Origin: Candidatus Accumulibacter phosphatis
GTDB lineage: Bacteria; Pseudomonadota; Gammaproteobacteria; Burkholderiales; Rhodocyclaceae
Reading direction: 5' to 3'
NCBI RefSeq assembly: GCF_012939955.1
Contig: NZ_SPMY01000020.1
Span: 1 to 52,652, forward strand
DNA length: 52,652 bases
Below, piece after piece: positions 28,778-37,101 of this stretch. The notes below the pieces were generated by a model. It did no database searches, was not told where the DNA came from, and worked only from the letters and a program-made list of their open reading frames with translations. The position numbers and the translations under genes were made by a program. The number at the start of each line of letters is the position of its first letter. Positions within the stretch are counted from its first letter, which is position 1.

Positions 28778-29875
28778 TCAGGATACGGCGAGCATCCGCT
28801 CCAGGGCCACGCGCGCCAATTCGGCCTCGTGCTTGGGAACCTGGATTGGGTTGACCAACTTGCCGTCGGCCAGATTCTCCAGCGTCCACCCCAGATGTTG
28901 CGGGTCGATGCGCTGCATGGTCGAGCACATGCACACCGTCGGTGCCATGAACTGGACGATCTTGCCCTCGTGCCGAACTTCTTCGGCCAGTCGGTTGACC
29001 AGGTTCAGTTCGGTGCCGACCAGCCAGCGGGTGTTCGGGCTGGCTTCCTTGATGGTGCGGACGATGTGCTCGGTCGAGCCGACGAAGTCGGACTGCCGGC
29101 AGACCTCGAAGCTGCATTCGGGGTGCGAAATCACCAGTCCGTCGGGATACTGGTTGCGAAAACGCAGGATGTGTGCCGGCTGGAACATCTGGTGCACCGA
29201 GCAATGCCCTTTCCAGAGCAGTAGTTTGGCGCGCTGGATCTGCTCGGCGCTGAGACCGCCCATTTCGAGGTCGGGGTCCCAGACTTCCATCTCGTCGAGC
29301 GCGATGCCCATCTTGTGGCCGGTCCAGCGCCCGAGGTGCTGGTCGGGGAAGAAGAGGATTTTTTCGCGACGCCCAAAGGCCCAGGTGGCAATCGTCCCGG
29401 CGTTCGACGAGGTGCACACGATGCCGCCGCGGGCGCCGCAGAAAGCCTTGAGATCGGCGGCCGAGTTGATATAGGTCACCGGCGTCACCTGCTGCTCGAC
29501 GTCGAGCACTTCGCCGAGTTCGCGCCAGCAACGTTCGACCTTGGCGAGATTGGCCATATCGGCCATCGAGCAGCCAGCGGCGAGGTCGGGGAGAATGGCC
29601 GTCTGCTCTGGTTTCGACATGATGTCGGCGACTTCGGCCATGAAATGCACGCCGCAGAAAATGATGTATTGCGCGTCGGTTTGCGAGGCCAGGCGTGCGA
29701 GTTTCAGCGAGTCACCGGTGAGGTCGGCGTACTGATAGACGTCGGCGCGCTGGTAGTGGTGGCAAAGCAGTACGGCCTTGTTGCCGAGCCGTTCGCGGGC
29801 AGCGCGAATGCGCTGATGACAGGCGTCGTCCTGCAACTGGTTGAATTTGTCGAAGCTGATGGTGGCTGTTGGCAT
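28778..29875 (-). CDS. nadA: Quinolinate synthase A
   Basis: This [4Fe-4S] enzyme condenses iminoaspartate and dihydroxyacetone phosphate to quinolinate in de novo NAD synthesis. The 365-residue length fits. Conserved segments are LLCHHYQRADVYQYADLTGDS, FCGVHFMAEVADIM, PDLAAGCSMAD, HPECSFEVC and the late cysteine in VCMCSTMQR, which together provide the cluster ligands. The ATG at 29875 (MPTATISFDKFNQ) starts the conserved region; a start 11 codons upstream lacks support. nadB and nadC are not in the window. It precedes the ArsC-like gene by 28 bp on the same strand, so the two probably share a transcript. Confidence 0.96.
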   Translation of the reverse strand: MPTATISFDKFNQLQDDACHQRIRAARERLGNKAVLLCHHYQRADVYQYADLTGDSLKLARLASQTDAQYIIFCGVHFMAEVADIMSKPEQTAILPDLAAGCSMADMANLAKVERCWRELGEVLDVEQQVTPVTYINSAADLKAFCGARGGIVCTSSNAGTIATWAFGRREKILFFPDQHLGRWTGHKMGIALDEMEVWDPDLEMGGLSAEQIQRAKLLLWKGHCSVHQMFQPAHILRFRNQYPDGLVISHPECSFEVCRQSDFVGSTEHIVRTIKEASPNTRWLVGTELNLVNRLAEEVRHEGKIVQFMAPTVCMCSTMQRIDPQHLGWTLENLADGKLVNPIQVPKHEAELARVALERMLAVS

Positions 29876-29938
29876 GTTCTGACACTCGGATACGCGGGGC
29901 AATCGCACAGAGCCCAGACCGGGCTCGCGGGAAAAAGT

Positions 29939-30388
29939 TCAGCTACGCCAGGGCAGGCCGGCGTGACGCCAGCCTCCGACCTTGCCGCGCTGGGCGTGCG
30001 CGTCCTTGTCGCCCTCGAAGCCCTCGAGCACGTTGTAGCAATCGGCCTGCGCTTCCTTGCTGGCCAGTGCTGCCGCATTGTGGGAACGTGCCCCGCTGCG
30101 GCAGATGAACATCAACAGGGCTTCGCGATCGACCTGTTGCTTGAGTTGCGCCAGGAAATGGAGGTTCGGCTTGTTGTCGGGATAGCTCTGCCATTCGATC
30201 TCGACGGCGCCGGGAATCCGCCCGACCCAATCCCACTCGGCGCGCGTGCGCACGTCGACCAATTTGGCTCCCGGTGCCAGTTGCCACACCTCGTTAGCTT
30301 CCTGCGGCGTCAGGGCGCCCGCGTAGGGGAGGCCCAGCTCGCGTCCGCGTTCCTGAGCCAGTTGCAGCAGATCGGTCAATCTTCCCAT
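29939..30388 (-). CDS. Rhodanese-like domain protein
   Basis: The 149-residue protein has one rhodanese domain (about 25-140), with the strand AKLVDVRTRAEWDWVGRIPGAVEIEW and the active-site loop FICRSGARSHNAA, whose cysteine would carry a persulfide. It ends in YNVLEGFEGDKDAHAQRGKVGGW, a conserved tail of this subgroup. It probably transfers sulfane sulfur or acts as a small thiol regulator in the cytosol. The ATG at 30388 (MGRLTDLLQLAQERG) is preferred; longer frames upstream reach into the glnA control region. It lies just upstream of nadA (63 bp), which needs Fe-S clusters, but a functional link is only an inference. Confidence 0.85.
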   Translation of the reverse strand: MGRLTDLLQLAQERGRELGLPYAGALTPQEANEVWQLAPGAKLVDVRTRAEWDWVGRIPGAVEIEWQSYPDNKPNLHFLAQLKQQVDREALLMFICRSGARSHNAAALASKEAQADCYNVLEGFEGDKDAHAQRGKVGGWRHAGLPWRS

Positions 30389-30504
30389 GGTGCCCACCGA
30401 GTGTCGTTGCATGAGGGGCGCAGTATAAACCGAGAAGCGGTCCTTGACTGTTCCCTTGCGCGCGCGGCTGGCGCGCACCTGCGGAGGGCGTTCCTTCTAG
30501 TTAA

Positions 30505-30521
30505 TGCACCAGTGTGGTGCA
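30505..30521. promoter_or_regulatory. NtrC binding site upstream of glnA
   Basis: TGCACC-AGTGT-GGTGCA is a perfect palindrome equal to the known NtrC consensus (TGCACC-N5-GGTGCA). It lies 64 bp upstream of the start of the -24 element and 147 bp upstream of glnA, the usual enhancer position. The ntrB and ntrC genes follow glnA. Confidence 0.88.
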
Positions 30522-30584
30522 AAAAAAAAGCTCAAGAACGCTGAATTGGCTTGTGGCACAATAAAACCCCCGTAGGGCATGGGC

Positions 30585-30600
30585 TGGCACGTTTTCTGCT
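30585..30600 (+). promoter_or_regulatory. Sigma-54 (-24/-12) promoter of glnA
   Basis: TGGCACGTTTTCTGCT has the -24 GG and -12 GC doublets exactly 12 bp apart, and TGGCAC matches the -24 consensus in full; the -12 part (CTGCT for TTGCA/T) is slightly off. With the upstream NtrC palindrome this predicts nitrogen-limited activation of glnA. Confidence 0.75.
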
Positions 30601-30667
30601 CTCATCTCCCTCGTACCTATTTTCTACTGCCGCCGGTTGAGCCGGCACCTGTTCAGGAGACTCTGCA

Positions 30668-32083
30668 ATGTCAAGCCCGCAAGATGTGATCAACATGGTC
30701 AAGGAAAATGAGGCGAAGTTCGTCGACTTCCGCTTCACCGACACCCGCGGCAAGGAGCAGCACGTAACCGTGCCGGTCAGTGCTTTCGACGAAGACAAGT
30801 TTGAAAATGGCCACGCTTTCGATGGCTCGTCGATCGCCGGCTGGAAGGGGATTCAGGCCTCGGACATGCAGTTGATGCCCGATCCGAGTACCGCCTACAT
30901 CGACCCCTTCTTCGACGAAACGACCGTGGTCATCACCTGCGACGTCGTCGACCCCTCCGATGGCCGCGGTTACGACCGCGATCCGCGCTCGATTGCCAAG
31001 CGTGCCGAAGCCTATCTGAAAGCCAGCGGTGTTGGTGACACGGCGTATTTCGGTCCGGAGCCCGAGTTCTTCATCTTCGACTCGGTGGCCTGGAATGTCG
31101 ACATGTCGGGCTGCTCCCTGAAGATCTACTCGGATGAAGCCGCTTGGTCGAGCGGCGAGAAATCCGAGGGTGGCGGCGGCTCTGGCCACCGTCCGGGCGT
31201 CAAGGGCGGCTATTTCCCGGTGCCGCCGGTCGATAGCCTGCACGACATCCGCTCGGCAATGGTGCTGACCCTGGAGTCGATCGGCGTGCCGGTCGAAGTG
31301 CATCACCATGAAGTCGCCACTGCCGGCCAGTGCGAGATCGGAACCGTGTTCAGCACGCTGGTCAAGCGCGCCGACTGGACGCAGCAGTTGAAGTACGTGG
31401 TGCATAACGTCGCCCATCAGTACGGCAAGACGGCAACTTTCATGCCCAAGCCGATCGTTGGCGACAACGGCTCCGGAATGCACGTTCACCAGTCGATCTG
31501 GAAAGATGGCAAGAACACCTTTGCCGGCAACGGCTACGCCGGTCTGTCGGAAACGGCCCTGTTCTATATCGGCGGCATCATCAAGCACGCCAAGGCGCTG
31601 AACGCGATTACCAACCCGGGCACCAATTCGTACAAGCGCCTGGTGCCGCACTACGAGGCACCGACCAAGCTCGCTTACTCGGCCAAGAACCGGTCGGCTT
31701 CGATTCGCGTGCCGCACGTCACCTCCGACAAGGCACGGCGTATCGAAACGCGCTTCCCCGATCCGATCGCCAACCCCTATCTGTGCTTCGCGGCGCTGCT
31801 GATGGCCGGCCTCGATGGTATCCAGAACAAGATTCACCCGGGTGAGCCGGCTGACAAGAACCTCTACGATCTGCCGCCGGAAGAAGATGCCAAGATTCCG
31901 ACCGTTTGCGCCAGCCTGGAAGAAGCGCTCGCCGCGCTTGCCGCGGATCACGAGTTCCTGACCCGTGGCGGTGTTTTTTCGGAGGAGTGGATCGACGCCT
32001 TCATCGAACTGAAGATGGACGAAGTCAACAAGGTGCGCATGACCACCCACCCGGTCGAGTTTGATCTGTACTACAGCTGCTGA
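30668..32083 (+). CDS. glnA: Glutamine synthetase type I
   Basis: It makes glutamine from glutamate, ammonia and ATP; the enzyme is a cytosolic dodecamer. The 471-residue chain is of GSI-beta length. Signatures are [12 protein letters not shown], the metal-binding [26 protein letters not shown] and the ATP-region [16 protein letters not shown]. The adenylylation tyrosine is present as Tyr400 in [10 protein letters not shown], so activity should be tuned by GlnE. AGGAGA precedes the ATG. Transcription is likely driven by the sigma-54 promoter and NtrC site upstream and ends at a strong terminator 20 bp after the stop. Confidence 0.98.
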   Translation: MSSPQDVINMVKENEAKFVDFRFTDTRGKEQHVTVPVSAFDEDKFENGHAFDGSSIAGWKGIQASDMQLMPDPSTAYIDPFFDETTVVITCDVVDPSDGRGYDRDPRSIAKRAEAYLKASGVGDTAYFGPEPEFFIFDSVAWNVDMSGCSLKIYSDEAAWSSGEKSEGGGGSGHRPGVKGGYFPVPPVDSLHDIRSAMVLTLESIGVPVEVHHHEVATAGQCEIGTVFSTLVKRADWTQQLKYVVHNVAHQYGKTATFMPKPIVGDNGSGMHVHQSIWKDGKNTFAGNGYAGLSETALFYIGGIIKHAKALNAITNPGTNSYKRLVPHYEAPTKLAYSAKNRSASIRVPHVTSDKARRIETRFPDPIANPYLCFAALLMAGLDGIQNKIHPGEPADKNLYDLPPEEDAKIPTVCASLEEALAALAADHEFLTRGGVFSEEWIDAFIELKMDEVNKVRMTTHPVEFDLYYSC

Positions 32084-32102
32084 TCAGGCGCTGTCGCGAA
32101 GA

Positions 32103-32128
32103 GGACGGGCTTGCCCGTCCTTTTTTTT
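32103..32128 (+). terminator. Intrinsic terminator after glnA
   Basis: GGACGGGC (32103-32110) pairs perfectly with GCCCGTCC (32113-32120) over a 2-base gap (the closing pairs open to form the loop), followed by eight T. It separates glnA from the DUF4124-ntrB-ntrC genes, though partial read-through is usual in such clusters. Confidence 0.92.
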
Positions 32129-32262
32129 CGTCTGCCGATTGCCGGGCTGCTGCGTTTGTATTAGTTCGGGTCATCCAATACACTCGGGTTTGACTCGCGA
32201 TTTGGCATGAGGCGAGCCCAAGACCGTCGGGTGGCGGGTGGCGACCAAGGAATAGGACGACG

Positions 32263-32740
32263 ATGAAAGCGCAAGACCTGTTTTTTTTCGAGCGCACTGC
32301 TTTCGCTGCTGGCATGGCCTGCCCTCGCGCAGGATATCTACAAGTGCGATGTCGATGGGCGAACGACCTACTCGAATGTTCCCACCACCAAATGCAGAAA
32401 GCTGGTTCTCGACCCAATCAACCTGGCGCCGGCGACCAAGGCGGCGCGGACACCAACACCCAGCAGCTTCCCGAAGGTTGACGACGACACGCAGAAGTCT
32501 CGCGATAGCGACCGCCGCCGGATTCTCGAGACCGAACTTGCTGCCGAGCGGAAAAACGCCGAACAGGCGAAGAAAGCACTTGCCGAGCAGGAGGCCGTGG
32601 TGCTGCCCAATGAGCGCATGCAAGGCGGCGCGATCAGTGGCGGCAAGCTTGAGGAGCGGCTGCTGCCGTACAAGGATAAGGTGGCGCTGCACGAGCGCAA
32701 TATCGAGGCCATCAGCAAAGAGATTGGCAATCTGCGCTGA
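32263..32740 (+). CDS. Exported DUF4124 domain protein, interrupted by a one-base frameshift
   Basis: The ATG at 32263 begins MKAQDLFF and then meets a run of eight T (32281-32288) that throws the frame. With seven T the sequence reads MKAQDLFFSSALLSLLAWPA followed by LAQDIYKCD, a good signal peptide and the start of a DUF4124 domain (YKCDVDGRTTYSNVPTTKCRKL). A charged helical region (ILETELAAERKNAEQAKKALAEQE, coiled-coil-like) and a stop at 32738 complete about 158 residues. Such proteins are periplasmic or lipoprotein-like and of unknown function; several betaproteobacteria carry one between glnA and ntrB. The clean restoration suggests that the extra T is an error. Confidence 0.7.
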
Positions 32741-32777
32741 TCATCGGGTGCTAGGCCTGCCGTCTTCCCCATGAACC

Positions 32778-33851
32778 ATGTCTGAAACTTCCGCAAATCC
32801 TTTCGGTGGGCTCGACCTGCTATCGTCGGCCGTCATTCTGCTCGACGAGAATCTGGCCATCCGGTACATGAATCCGGCCGCCGAGAATCTGCTGGCGATC
32901 AGCAGCAAGGTCTTCGTCGGTTGCCCGATGGCGGGCGTCATCGAGTGCCCAGAGCGCTTCCTGGCAGCACTCGACAGCGCCCTGAACCATGGCTGGGACT
33001 ACACTGGGCAGAATATCGACCTGCGCCTTACCGCTGGCGAGCTGCTGCGGCTGAACTGCACGGTAAACCCGGTCGATACTCCGCAAGCCCGCCTGCTGGT
33101 CGAATTGTGGCCGATCGATCAGCAGCTCAGGGCCACCCGGGAAGAGCGACTGGTCGAGCAGCAGCACGCGAATCGCGAACTGATCAGAAACCTGGTGCAC
33201 GAAATCAAGAACCCCTTGGGCGGCATCCGCGGTGCTGCGCAGTTGCTCGAGCACGAACTCAACAACGCCGGTTTGCGCGAGTACACGCAGGTCATCATCA
33301 AGGAGGCCGATCGCCTGCAGGACCTGATGCGGCGCCTGTTGTCACCGCACCGGCCGATGCAGCCGGGACCGGTGAACATTCACGAGATCCTGGAAAGGGT
33401 GCGCAGTTTGCTGACTGCCGAGTTTCCGACCTTGCTCACCGTGCAACGCGATTACGATACCAGTTTGCCGGAGCTGATCGGCGACCGCGAGCAGTTGATT
33501 CAGACTTTCCTGAACCTTGCCAGAAACGCCGCACAGGCGATCCAGCGTCAGCCCGACGACAAGCTGCGCGGCTTCGGCCAGATCACTCTGCGCACCCGTG
33601 TCGCTCGCCAGACGACTTTGTTCAAGCGCCGCTATCGTCTGGCTCTCGAAGTGCAGGTGATCGATGACGGCCCGGGGATTGGCGAAGATATTCGCGAGCG
33701 CATGTTCTATCCACTGGTTTCCGGGCGAGAAGGAGGCAGCGGCCTGGGGTTGACCTTGGCGCAGAGTTTTGTCCAGCAACACCACGGAACGATTGATTGT
33801 GAAAGTCGGCCGGGGCGCACTTGTTTCACCATTCGCTTACCGCTTGGCTGA
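32778..33851 (+). CDS. ntrB: Nitrogen regulation sensor kinase NtrB
   Basis: NtrB phosphorylates NtrC under nitrogen limitation and dephosphorylates it when PII binds. The 357-residue protein lacks membrane segments, as expected. It has a PAS domain (about 10-115; LDLLSSAVILLDENLAIRYMN), the phospho-acceptor His141 in NLVHEIKNPLGGIRG, and the N box LARNAAQAI. The ATP-binding DDGPGIGEDIRERMFYPLVSGREGGSGLGL and the final HHGTIDCESRPGRTCFTIRLP complete it. It lies between the DUF4124 gene and ntrC, with which it forms the two-component pair controlling the nearby glnA promoter. Confidence 0.96.
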   Translation: MSETSANPFGGLDLLSSAVILLDENLAIRYMNPAAENLLAISSKVFVGCPMAGVIECPERFLAALDSALNHGWDYTGQNIDLRLTAGELLRLNCTVNPVDTPQARLLVELWPIDQQLRATREERLVEQQHANRELIRNLVHEIKNPLGGIRGAAQLLEHELNNAGLREYTQVIIKEADRLQDLMRRLLSPHRPMQPGPVNIHEILERVRSLLTAEFPTLLTVQRDYDTSLPELIGDREQLIQTFLNLARNAAQAIQRQPDDKLRGFGQITLRTRVARQTTLFKRRYRLALEVQVIDDGPGIGEDIRERMFYPLVSGREGGSGLGLTLAQSFVQQHHGTIDCESRPGRTCFTIRLPLG

Positions 33852-33910
33852 TGTCTGGCAGGTTTCTTGCTTGGTCGTCAGTAACACTAGCCAAGCAAGC
33901 TGAGGAAGCG

Positions 33911-35347
33911 ATGAAAGCAGTCTGGATCGTTGATGACGACAAATCAATTCGCTGGGTCCTCGAAAAGACCCTGTCCCGCGAGAAGATCCCCATGCGGAGC
34001 TTTTCGTCGGCCACTGAAGCCTTGTCCGAGCTCGACGCGGGCAGCGAGCCACCACAGGTGCTGGTCTCGGATATCCGCATGCCGGGACAGTCCGGGCTCG
34101 AGTTGCTGCAATTGTTCAAGGAGCGCTTCCCGGCTTTGCCGGTGATCATCATGACCGCCTACTCCGACCTGGAGAGTGCGGTGTCGGCGTTTCAGGGCGG
34201 CGCTTTCGAGTATCTGCCCAAACCCTTCGACGTCGACCAGGCGCTGGAACTGATTCGGCGAGCGATCGGCGAAAGCATGCACCAATCTGGTGCGCCTGAT
34301 GAGGTCGGCCTGGTGCCCGAGATCCTCGGCCAGGCTCCGGCGATGCAGGAAGTCTTTCGGGCGATTGGCCGGCTCAGTCAATCGAGTGCCACCGTTCTGA
34401 TTACCGGCGAGTCGGGTTCCGGCAAGGAACTGGTGGCGCGCGCCGTGCATCGTCATAGTCCGCGCGCCGAGCAAGCTTTCATCGCCATCAATACCGCCGC
34501 CATTCCCCGCGATCTTCTCGAGTCCGAACTGTTCGGCCATGAACGCGGCGCCTTCACCGGTGCGGCGGCGCAGCGCCAAGGTCGTTTCGAACAGGCCGAG
34601 GGTGGGACGCTGTTCCTCGACGAAATCGGCGACATGCCGGCAGAGTTGCAAACGCGCTTGCTGCGGGTGCTTTCCGACGGTCATTACTACCGCGTTGGCG
34701 GACACTCTCCGCTGAAGACCAAGGTCCGGATCATTGCCGCGACGCATCAGGATCTCGAGGAAAGGGTTCGCCAGGGGCTCTTTCGCGAGGATCTTTTTCA
34801 CCGCTTGAACGTGATCCGCCTGCGTTTGCCCTGCCTGCGCGAACGCAGCGAGGATATTCCGATTCTGGCCCGCCACTTTCTGCAGAAAAGTGCCAGTGAG
34901 CTTGGCGTCGAGGGCAAGCGCTTTTCCGACGCCGCCTTGAAGCACCTTTGTGGGCTGGATTTCTCGGGCAACGTTCGGCAACTCGAGAACCTCTGTCACT
35001 GGCTGACGGTCATGGCGCCGGGGCAACTGCTGGAAATCACCGATCTGCCGCCGGAACTTCGCGAAGCGACGCCAGCGCTGGCGAGCAGCGACTGGCAGAG
35101 CGCGCTGGGCAAGGAAGTCGAGCGAATGCTGGTCAGCGATGCCGGTCAGGTTCACGAGAAGCTGACGCAGGCTTTCGAGCGGGTGTTGATCAAGCGCGCG
35201 CTGGCGCATACCGGCGGGCGCCGAATCGAAGCGGCACAGACCCTCGGAATCGGCCGCAACACCATTACCCGCAAGATTCAGGAGCTCGGACTCGATGGCG
35301 TTAACGCCAGCAGCGGGGAAGATCGCGAGGACTGCCTGCCGCGATAA
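33911..35347 (+). CDS. ntrC: Nitrogen regulation response regulator NtrC
   Basis: NtrC is the sigma-54 activator of nitrogen genes. The 478-residue chain has a receiver domain with Asp54 in LVSDIRMPG and the conserved lysine in YLPKPFD. The AAA+ domain follows (Walker A GESGSGKE, the sigma-54-contacting GAFTGA loop, FLDEIGDMP, FREDLFHRLNV), and a Fis-type HTH ends the protein (RRIEAAQTLGIGRNTITRKIQEL). The ATG at 33911 follows TGAGGA; a longer frame upstream overlaps the end of ntrB and has no receiver homology. It should bind the palindrome at 30505-30521. Confidence 0.97.
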   Translation: MKAVWIVDDDKSIRWVLEKTLSREKIPMRSFSSATEALSELDAGSEPPQVLVSDIRMPGQSGLELLQLFKERFPALPVIIMTAYSDLESAVSAFQGGAFEYLPKPFDVDQALELIRRAIGESMHQSGAPDEVGLVPEILGQAPAMQEVFRAIGRLSQSSATVLITGESGSGKELVARAVHRHSPRAEQAFIAINTAAIPRDLLESELFGHERGAFTGAAAQRQGRFEQAEGGTLFLDEIGDMPAELQTRLLRVLSDGHYYRVGGHSPLKTKVRIIAATHQDLEERVRQGLFREDLFHRLNVIRLRLPCLRERSEDIPILARHFLQKSASELGVEGKRFSDAALKHLCGLDFSGNVRQLENLCHWLTVMAPGQLLEITDLPPELREATPALASSDWQSALGKEVERMLVSDAGQVHEKLTQAFERVLIKRALAHTGGRRIEAAQTLGIGRNTITRKIQELGLDGVNASSGEDREDCLPR

Positions 35348-35384
35348 TCGGCGATAATGAGCCCTTGCTCCTGATGACGAAGCC

Positions 35385-36239
35385 ATGAACGAATCCGCCA
35401 CCAAGCCCGTTGCCACGTCTGACACGCATTTTGCCGCTGTCGCGGCGAGCAGTTGCCGAATTGATCCGCGCCGCGTGCATTCCCTGCTCGGCACGCTAAG
35501 CTCGCGTTTCACGCTTGTGGCGCTGGCCGAGTGCGTGTCGACCAACAGCGTGCTGCTCGAACGCGCCGGCCAGGGCGCCGCGTCGGGTTCCGTGCTGGTG
35601 GCGGACCGACAGACCGCCGGGCGCGGTCGACGCGGGCGCAGCTGGTTGTCGACGCCCGAGGCCAGCCTGACGTTCTCCTTGCTCTGGCGCTTCGAGGGCA
35701 GTGTTGCGCGACTCGCCGGCCTGTCACTGGCGGTAGGTCTGGCGGTGGCGCGTGGCCTGGCGAACAGTGGTGTCGGCGGCGTGGGCTTGAAGTGGCCGAA
35801 CGACATTCTGCTCGCGGGCGGCAAGGTCGGCGGCATTCTGGTGGACCTCGAGGCGGCAGCAGACCACTCGCTGGCGGTAATTGGCATCGGCCTGAACCTG
35901 CAGTTGCCGCCCGACGGCGACGAGGAATTTCTGCATCGGCCGGCAGCGCTGGCGCAGGTGATGGCGCGGCTGCCAGATCGTCAGCAGCTGTTGGCACAAC
36001 TGCTGACCGACCTGGCAGAGATCATGGACCGCTTTGCGGACGGCGGCTTCGCCGCTTTGCGCCGCGATTGGCAGGCGTATCACGTCTGGCAGGGGCGGCC
36101 AGTGCGCTTGCTCGACGGCGTGCTGGTTGACCGGCAGGGATTATGCATGGGGGCTGATAGCGACGGCGCCTTGCTGCTGCAGACGGACGCTGGCCTCGAA
36201 CGTTGTCTGTCCGGCGACGTGTCGCTGCGGGCCGTATGA
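35385..36239 (+). CDS. birA: Biotin--[acetyl-CoA-carboxylase] ligase
   Basis: It attaches biotin to the carrier subunit of acetyl-CoA carboxylase via biotinyl-AMP. The 284-residue protein has the catalytic loop GRGRRGRSW, LKWPNDILLAGGKVGGILVDLE and IGIGLNLQLPP, followed by a small C-terminal domain (GRPVRLLDG onward). The N-terminal ~45 residues do not look like the HTH of E. coli BirA, so it is probably a ligase without repressor function. Its stop overlaps the coaX start by 4 bp (ATGA), giving the common birA-coaX pair. Confidence 0.93.
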   Translation: MNESATKPVATSDTHFAAVAASSCRIDPRRVHSLLGTLSSRFTLVALAECVSTNSVLLERAGQGAASGSVLVADRQTAGRGRRGRSWLSTPEASLTFSLLWRFEGSVARLAGLSLAVGLAVARGLANSGVGGVGLKWPNDILLAGGKVGGILVDLEAAADHSLAVIGIGLNLQLPPDGDEEFLHRPAALAQVMARLPDRQQLLAQLLTDLAEIMDRFADGGFAALRRDWQAYHVWQGRPVRLLDGVLVDRQGLCMGADSDGALLLQTDAGLERCLSGDVSLRAV

Positions 36240-36961
36240 TCGTCGCCATTGATGCCGGCAACAGCCGCATCAAGTGGGGCGTTCATGATGGCGACGGCTG
36301 GCTGAGCAGCGGCGCGCTGGCCACTGCTGACGTTGCCAGTCTGGCCGGAGTCGCTGCGCAGTGGCCGGCCGATGCCCGCGGGGTGGTCTGCAACGTCGCC
36401 GGGGCGACGGTCGCTGATACCATTTCGCGCTTGTTTGCCCGGCGCCACGCCGAGCTCGCTTTCCTGCATGCCAGTGCTGCGGCCTGTGGCGTAAGTAGCC
36501 GCTACGAGAATCCGCGGCAACTCGGTGCCGACCGCTGGGCGGCGCTGATCGGCGCACGTGCCGTTCGAGGCAGTGCCTGTCTGGTGGTCTGCGCCGGAAC
36601 GGCGACCACCGTAGACCGCCTTGACGCTGCCGGGGTTTTTGCGGGTGGGCTGATTCTGCCTGGTTTCGACCTGATGCGTGCGGCACTGGCAAGTAATACG
36701 GCGCAACTGCCACTGGCCGAGGGCGTTTTTTGCGCGCAACCGCGCAACACCATGGATGCCATCGTCAGCGGTTGCCTGCAAGCGCAGTTGGGCGCGGTCG
36801 AGCGCATGTTCGACGAGATTGCCGACGAGCCTGACGCCCGCTGTTTGCTGACTGGCGGCGGCGCCCGGCGTTTGGCCGCGCACTTGAAGATTCCCTGCCA
36901 GTTGATGGACAATCTGATTCTCGACGGGCTGTTGCGCTTTGCTGCTTCGCAGGGGAGCTGA
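36236..36961 (+). CDS. coaX: Type III pantothenate kinase
   Basis: It performs the first step of coenzyme A synthesis, phosphorylating pantothenate. The 241-residue protein belongs to the ASKHA fold. It shows the phosphate-1 motif IVAIDAGNSRIKWG, the pantothenate-binding region PRQLGADRWAALIGAR, the phosphate-2 segment VVCAGTATTVDRLD with FAGGLILPGFDLM, and the late TGGGARRLAAHL. The ATG at 36236 is fixed by overlap with the birA stop; an in-frame start further upstream has no homology. Type III enzymes are not feedback-inhibited by CoA. Confidence 0.94.
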   Translation: MIVAIDAGNSRIKWGVHDGDGWLSSGALATADVASLAGVAAQWPADARGVVCNVAGATVADTISRLFARRHAELAFLHASAAACGVSSRYENPRQLGADRWAALIGARAVRGSACLVVCAGTATTVDRLDAAGVFAGGLILPGFDLMRAALASNTAQLPLAEGVFCAQPRNTMDAIVSGCLQAQLGAVERMFDEIADEPDARCLLTGGGARRLAAHLKIPCQLMDNLILDGLLRFAASQGS

Positions 36962-37101
36962 ACAGCGTTGCGCGCAACGCTCTCGCTGCCTGTTGTTGCT
37001 CGCATTGCCGTTTCCTGCATGCCCTACTGACCGACCCTCTGCCGGGAGCGCTCATCCCGTGACCGCGGCGGATCACCAACGCTTGATTTCAGGAGATCAC
37101 C

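Noticed and set aside
30671-32050. Minus-strand open frame opposite glnA
   Set aside because: It is an exact shadow of glnA, with no ribosome binding site or domain.
33944-35887. Long minus-strand open frame opposite ntrC and birA
   Set aside because: ntrC and birA have complete domain sets on the plus strand; the antisense translation has no recognisable features.
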